DNA of 64,000 bases from CAWFXC01 sp963819735 (GTDB lineage Bacteria; Actinomycetota; Acidimicrobiia; IMCC26256; DASPTH01), in the NCBI GenBank assembly GCA_963819735.1, contig CAWFXC010000001.1, positions 1,240,001-1,304,000 on the forward strand. Reading direction: 5' to 3'. Under the pieces are notes generated by a model. That model saw only the letters and a list, made by a program, of their open reading frames with translations. It did not search any database and was not told the origin of the DNA. Positions 60,480 through 64,000 of this stretch are shown piece by piece. Positions within the stretch are counted from its first letter, which is position 1, and each line of letters opens with the position of its first letter. A program made the translations under genes and the position numbers.

Positions 60480-60552
60480 CGCGCTCGGAGGGATTCGAAC
60501 CCCCAACCTTCTGATCCGTAGTCAGATGCTCTATCCGTTGAGCTACGAGCGC
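60480..60552 (-). tRNA. tRNA-Arg (anticodon ACG)
   Basis: A 73-base cloverleaf: acceptor GCGCTCG/CGAGCGC, D-arm with AGCTCAACGGATAGAGC, anticodon stem TCTGA/TCAGA with loop CTACGGA (anticodon ACG), T-arm with GGTTCGAATCC, discriminator G. The 3' CCA is not encoded. The ACG anticodon, read as ICG after deamination, decodes CGU/CGC/CGA. Confidence 0.96.
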
Positions 60553-60645
60553 AGATCGTGCGCCGAGCAGTCTAGGTGAACGGTCTGACCGGCCCCCGGG
60601 TCGTAACCGGCACGCAACCGCAGCTCAGGACGGCGCCGCGGGTGC

Positions 60646-62106
60646 TCAGTCGGGAACCGGTCCGGCCGCGGCCAACGACGCGGCGAGGTCGCGGAAGATG
60701 AAGTGGTGGAACGGCAGCATCGTGTACCAGTAGGTGCGACCCCACACGCCACGCGGGCGAAAGCGTGCCTTCTGCACCAGGCGGGTGCCCGAGCCCTCGG
60801 ATTCCATGGTCCACTCGAGCCACGCCTCGCCCGGCACCTTCATCTCCGCGTGCAGCCGGAGCAACCGGTCGGGGACGATCGCTTCCACCCGGAAGAAGTC
60901 GACGGTGTCGCCGATCCGCAGTTCGGTCGGGTGTCGACGGCCCCGCCGCATGCCGGGACCGCCGAGGAGACGATCGGCGACGCCACGCAACTCCCAGAGC
61001 GGCTCGGCGACGATCCACCCACGCCCGCCACCGATGCGGCACACGTTGCGGAACACCTCGGCGATGGGCGCCGCGGTCGTGACCGTCTGCGTGTCGTCGA
61101 ACACGATGCCGCCCGACCAGTCGGGGTCGGTCGCCACCGGATCGGCCGGGCCGCGCCCGACCAACTCGGCCTCCGCCCACGACGTCGTCACCTCGACCTC
61201 GCGCGTGCGGGCCAGCGCGAGCTCGATCGCGGCGCGCAACGGCACGAGTGCGCGCGGCAGGACTCGGGTGATCGCGTCGTCGTGGACGACAACTTCGTTC
61301 TCGAGGCTCTCGATCAACGGTTGGGCGAGGCCGATCGGGAGCGGCGTCACCAAGCCGACCCAGTACGACGACAATCGGGGCGTCAGCACCGGCACCGGGA
61401 TCACGCGTCGTCCTCGCAGGCCCGCGACATCGGCGTACAGATGCATCATGGCTTCGTAGGTGACGACATCGGGACCGCCGATCTCGAACACCGTCGCGCG
61501 CGCCGCCGGGAGGTCGAGCACGCCGACGAGGTAGCCGAGCACGTCGCGGATCGCGATCGGTTGGCAGAGCGTTCGCACCCACCGGGGCGCGATCATCACC
61601 GGCAGGACCTCGGTGAGATGACGCAACATCTCGAAGCTCGCGCTTCCCGATCCGATGATGACGGCCGCGCGCAGTTCCGTGACCGGAACGGAACCGGACG
61701 CGAGGATCGCGCCGACGTCGTGCCGACTGCGCAGATGCTCGGACAACCCGGTCGAGTCGTCACCCAGCCCGCCGAGGTACACGATCTGCGACAGGCCGGC
61801 GGCGGCCGCGGCATCACGGAACGTCTCGGCGCTGATCCGGTCACGATCGGCGAAGTCGGCAGTGGCCCCCATGGCGTGCACCAGGTAGTACGCGGCGTCG
61901 ACACCTTCCATCGCGTCGTCGAGCGAGGCACGATCGCCGACGTCGCCGGGCACGATCACGACCTGATCGCTCCACGGCCGACCGGCGAGCTTGGCCGGCG
62001 ACCGCGCCAGGCAGTGGACCCGGTGACCGGCCGCCAGCAGCTCGGGGACGAGACGCCCGCCGATGTACCCGGACGCGCCGGTCACGAGCACGGTGCGGAG
62101 AGTCAT
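60646..62106 (-). CDS. NAD(P)-binding SDR fused to DUF2867
   Basis: A 486-residue two-domain protein. Residues 1-300 are an atypical SDR with VTGASGYIGGRLVPELLAAG and YYLVHAMG in place of the classic YxxxK. Residues 310-486 are a DUF2867/SRPBCC-like lipid-binding domain that ends GRTYWYTMLPFHHFIFRDLA, a family hallmark. The pair is known in actinobacteria, function unclear, perhaps lipid or quinone handling. Start ATG 62106. Confidence 0.9.
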   Translation of the reverse strand: MTLRTVLVTGASGYIGGRLVPELLAAGHRVHCLARSPAKLAGRPWSDQVVIVPGDVGDRASLDDAMEGVDAAYYLVHAMGATADFADRDRISAETFRDAAAAAGLSQIVYLGGLGDDSTGLSEHLRSRHDVGAILASGSVPVTELRAAVIIGSGSASFEMLRHLTEVLPVMIAPRWVRTLCQPIAIRDVLGYLVGVLDLPAARATVFEIGGPDVVTYEAMMHLYADVAGLRGRRVIPVPVLTPRLSSYWVGLVTPLPIGLAQPLIESLENEVVVHDDAITRVLPRALVPLRAAIELALARTREVEVTTSWAEAELVGRGPADPVATDPDWSGGIVFDDTQTVTTAAPIAEVFRNVCRIGGGRGWIVAEPLWELRGVADRLLGGPGMRRGRRHPTELRIGDTVDFFRVEAIVPDRLLRLHAEMKVPGEAWLEWTMESEGSGTRLVQKARFRPRGVWGRTYWYTMLPFHHFIFRDLAASLAAAGPVPD

Positions 62107-62181
62107 GCGGGCTTCTTACCCAATCGTTCCCGTTGCACGCACGGCCGGCCGATGTACCGTTCGCGCCCGAATCGCGCGATA

Positions 62182-62200
62182 CCTGAGAGGGGCTCTCAGG
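62182..62200. promoter_or_regulatory. 8-bp palindrome upstream of htrA
   Basis: CCTGAGAG-GGG-CTCTCAGG is perfect over both arms. It lies 152 bases upstream of the HtrA start and 76 bases from the divergent SDR-DUF2867 start. It is a plausible operator for either gene or an RNA hairpin. Confidence 0.5.
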
Positions 62201-62351
62201 AAGCCGGGCACGGACCCCGGCCGACCGGCGTTACCACGGGTATGTGCGACAACCCGCGCGTGCCGGTGAAGAGCGAACAGCTTCCTCTCAGCTTTGTTTG
62301 GGCATTCTCACATCACCGGGTCATCCTCCCACTCGGTAAGGAGCAATGAAG

Positions 62352-63701
62352 ATGTCGACATTCGGCGAACCCCCCTACGGCGAGCCCCCCGCCGGCACAC
62401 CGGGCTACGGCGCGCCCACCGCCGGCCCGCCCGTCGCCGGCGCACCCCAGAGCACGCCGGAGACTCCTCCCCGCCGGCCCGCACCCAAGCGCCGCGGCCG
62501 CATCGCGGCCGCACTCGGTGTCGCGTGCTTCCTGACCTTCTCCGGCGCCGTAGGATACGCGCTCGGCGCCAACGGCGGAACGTCGTCGTCGGCCACGTCG
62601 AGCCGGGCCTTCTTCCCGAGCCAGCAGCAGACGCCGTCGAACTCGAGCGGCCAGCAGCAGGGCAGCGGCAACCTCGACCAGTCGGCGGTGGCCACCAAGG
62701 TCGAGCCGTCGATCGTGAACCTGACTACGACTCTCTCGAACGGTGAGGCCGCCGGCACCGGGATCATCATCTCGTCGTCGGGCCTCGTGCTCACCAACAA
62801 CCACGTGATCGCCGAATCGAACTCGCTCCAGGTCGAGCTCCCCAACGGCGACACCAAGACGGGCAAGGTCCTCGGCTACGACAAGACCGACGACGTCGCG
62901 CTCGTCCAGATCGAGGACGTGTCGGGCCTGCAGGCCGCCAACCTCGGCGACTCTTCGAGCCTCTCGGTCGGTGACCCGGTCCTCGCCCTCGGCAACGCGG
63001 GCGGCAAGGGCGGAACGCCCAGCACCGCCGCCGGTTCCGTGACCGCGCTGAACCAGCAGATCACCGCGTCCGACCAGGACGGCAGCGACGCCGAGACCCT
63101 GAACGGCCTGATCCAGACCGACGCCAACATCCAGCCCGGCGATTCGGGCGGCCCGCTCGTGAACGCCAACGGCGAGGTGGTCGGTATGGACGCCGCCGCC
63201 TCGAGCAGCAACGGCAGCGGTGGCTTCGGTTCGTTCAACCAGTCGTCAGGCCAGAACGAGGGCTACGCGATCCCGATCGAGAACGCCCTGGCCATCGCCA
63301 AGAAGATCAACGACGGCAACGGCAGCACGAAGATCCACATCGGTGGTGACCGTGCGGTCCTCGGCGTGCAGGTCTCGGCCGACTCGAGCGCGAACGGTTC
63401 CAGTGGATCCAACGGTGGCTTCGGTGGATTCGGTGGGAACAGCGGCTCCAACGACAACGGTTCGTCGACCGCGGGTGCCAACGTGGTCGGCGTCCAGTCG
63501 GGATCCGGAGCCGCTTCCGCGGGGATCCAGCAGGGTGACGTGATCACCGGCGTCGACAACAACACCATCTCGTCGGCCACCGACCTCACCAACACGATGA
63601 CCGCCTACAAGTCGGGCGACTCGGTGACCGTCACGTGGATCGACTCCTCGGGGTCGAGCCACCACGCATCGGTGAAGCTCGGATCAGGTCCCCCCGCCTG
63701 A
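62352..63701 (+). CDS. HtrA/DegP-like serine protease with PDZ domain
   Basis: A 449-residue membrane-anchored protease. A Pro/Gly-rich cytosolic tail is followed by one helix (IAAALGVACFLTFSGAVGYA), a Gln/Ser linker, and a trypsin-fold domain with His 151 (TNNHVIAE), Asp 181 (TDDVAL) and Ser 265 (GDSGGPL). A PDZ domain with a Gly/Ser-rich insert follows (GIQQGDVITGVDNN). This is the actinobacterial PepD/HtrA layout for envelope quality control. ATG 62352 is eight bases after AAGGAG; ATG 62346 is too close to it. Confidence 0.94.
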   Translation: MSTFGEPPYGEPPAGTPGYGAPTAGPPVAGAPQSTPETPPRRPAPKRRGRIAAALGVACFLTFSGAVGYALGANGGTSSSATSSRAFFPSQQQTPSNSSGQQQGSGNLDQSAVATKVEPSIVNLTTTLSNGEAAGTGIIISSSGLVLTNNHVIAESNSLQVELPNGDTKTGKVLGYDKTDDVALVQIEDVSGLQAANLGDSSSLSVGDPVLALGNAGGKGGTPSTAAGSVTALNQQITASDQDGSDAETLNGLIQTDANIQPGDSGGPLVNANGEVVGMDAAASSSNGSGGFGSFNQSSGQNEGYAIPIENALAIAKKINDGNGSTKIHIGGDRAVLGVQVSADSSANGSSGSNGGFGGFGGNSGSNDNGSSTAGANVVGVQSGSGAASAGIQQGDVITGVDNNTISSATDLTNTMTAYKSGDSVTVTWIDSSGSSHHASVKLGSGPPA

Positions 63702-63733
63702 TCCGGGCGCAACCGTTGCGCCCGCCGGTGTCA

Positions 63734-63760
63734 GGTGCGAGGCTTCGGCCTCGCCGCACC
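63734..63760 (+). terminator. UUCG-capped hairpin after htrA
   Basis: GGTGCGAGGC-TTCG-GCCTCGCCGCACC, a GC stem with a C(UUCG)G tetraloop and a three-base bulge, 33 bases after the htrA stop and 17 before the next gene. It could be a terminator or a leader structure; there is no T-run. Confidence 0.5.
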
Positions 63761-63776
63761 GGTACGGGAGGCACGG

Positions 63777-64000
63777 ATGCGACACCGGTTTCTCGTTCCG
63801 TGGGTGCTGGCGGCCGTGGCCTTCGTGGCCACGGCCGCACCCGCGTCCGCCGTCGCGGGGGCGGCGGCAACGGCGACGAAGAGCGCGCGCAGCGCTGACT
63901 CGAACGATGATCGCAAGATCAGCATCAGCGGTGGCGTCGTCGTCGCCCGCGGCGAGACCATCACCGGTCCGGTGGTGTCAATCGACGGAACGGTGCTGGT
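63777..64000 (+). CDS. secreted bactofilin-like protein, 5' part only
   Basis: The first 74 residues of a protein cut by the window end. ATG 63777 follows GGGAGG. The signal peptide (FLVPWVLAAVAFVATAAPAS) is followed by an Ala-rich stretch and then ISISGGVVVARGETITGPVV, the start of a polymer-forming cytoskeletal/bactofilin-type beta-helix. Bactofilins are usually cytosolic; a signal peptide marks the exported or membrane-anchored variety. Confidence 0.7.
   Translation, partial: MRHRFLVPWVLAAVAFVATAAPASAVAGAAATATKSARSADSNDDRKISISGGVVVARGETITGPVVSIDGTVL

Noticed and set aside
60480..60552. tRNA-Arg as an integration site with a nearby element
   Set aside because: I found no integrase and no repeated tRNA 3' end in the flanks.

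Overview
The window is high-GC, densely coded bacterial DNA with short intergenic gaps, frequent ATGA/GTGA stop-start overlaps and many GTG starts. Gene content suggests an actinobacterium: an ECF sigma factor paired with a zinc anti-sigma factor, STAS and RsbW-type regulators, GlnK/GlnD/Amt, actinobacterial P450s, a LAxTG-type sorting signal, a Flp pilin, and DUF3892 and DUF6204 proteins. The mix of P450s, short-chain dehydrogenases and a thiolase/DUF35 operon would suit an environmental lineage such as Acidimicrobiia, but that placement is inference. I see no insertion sequence, prophage or CRISPR array. The only RNA gene found is a tRNA-Arg(ACG).

Layout. 1-6.4 kb: a P450 (cut by the window edge), a small secreted protein, then a nitrogen-control operon glnK-glnD-amt on the minus strand ending at a strong hairpin. 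6.4-23.2 kb: a catabolic region with an amidohydrolase, a second P450, a cyclase-family hydrolase, six SDR dehydrogenases, a flavin monooxygenase/acyl-CoA dehydrogenase-like protein, a thiolase-like protein with a DUF35 partner, an old-yellow-enzyme type reductase and an HSL-type esterase. The five-gene operon at 10.1-14.6 kb resembles machinery that shortens steroid or terpenoid side chains. 23.3-32.7 kb: a large repetitive surface protein with a C-terminal LAFTG signal, an ABC exporter, an MFS transporter, an odd glycosyltransferase-like membrane protein with a Pro/Thr tail, a double hexapeptide-repeat protein and a lipid-binding-fold protein. 32.7-39.6 kb: a copper and redox region (CopC-CopD, YcnI, a histidine-rich membrane protein, DsbB, a thioredoxin-like protein, cytochrome c, and a sigma/anti-sigma pair). 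40.2-44.5 kb: two divergent DUF4118 sensor-like proteins beside an APC permease fused to an OB-fold domain. 44.5-59.3 kb: a third P450 with STAS and GNAT genes, an RsbW-like ATPase, two glycosyltransferases, an RNA methyltransferase, a cyclic-nucleotide-binding protein coupled to a membrane metallophosphoesterase, a large LuxR-type regulator and small enzymes. 59.4-64 kb: a Flp pilin, several hairpins and an 18-bp tandem repeat, DUF3892, tRNA-Arg, an SDR-DUF2867 protein, an HtrA-like protease and the start of a bactofilin-like secreted protein.

The most notable signals are these. First, four otherwise well-conserved genes each carry one or two single-base frameshifts, which suggests indel errors in the sequence or recent decay. 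Second, in the copper cluster three successive exported proteins all appear to begin with histidine after signal cleavage, and the third is an unrecognised family. Third, a cyclic-nucleotide-binding protein is translationally coupled to a membrane-anchored metallophosphoesterase. Fourth, a glycosyltransferase-like domain is fused through one membrane helix to a repetitive Pro/Thr-rich tail.
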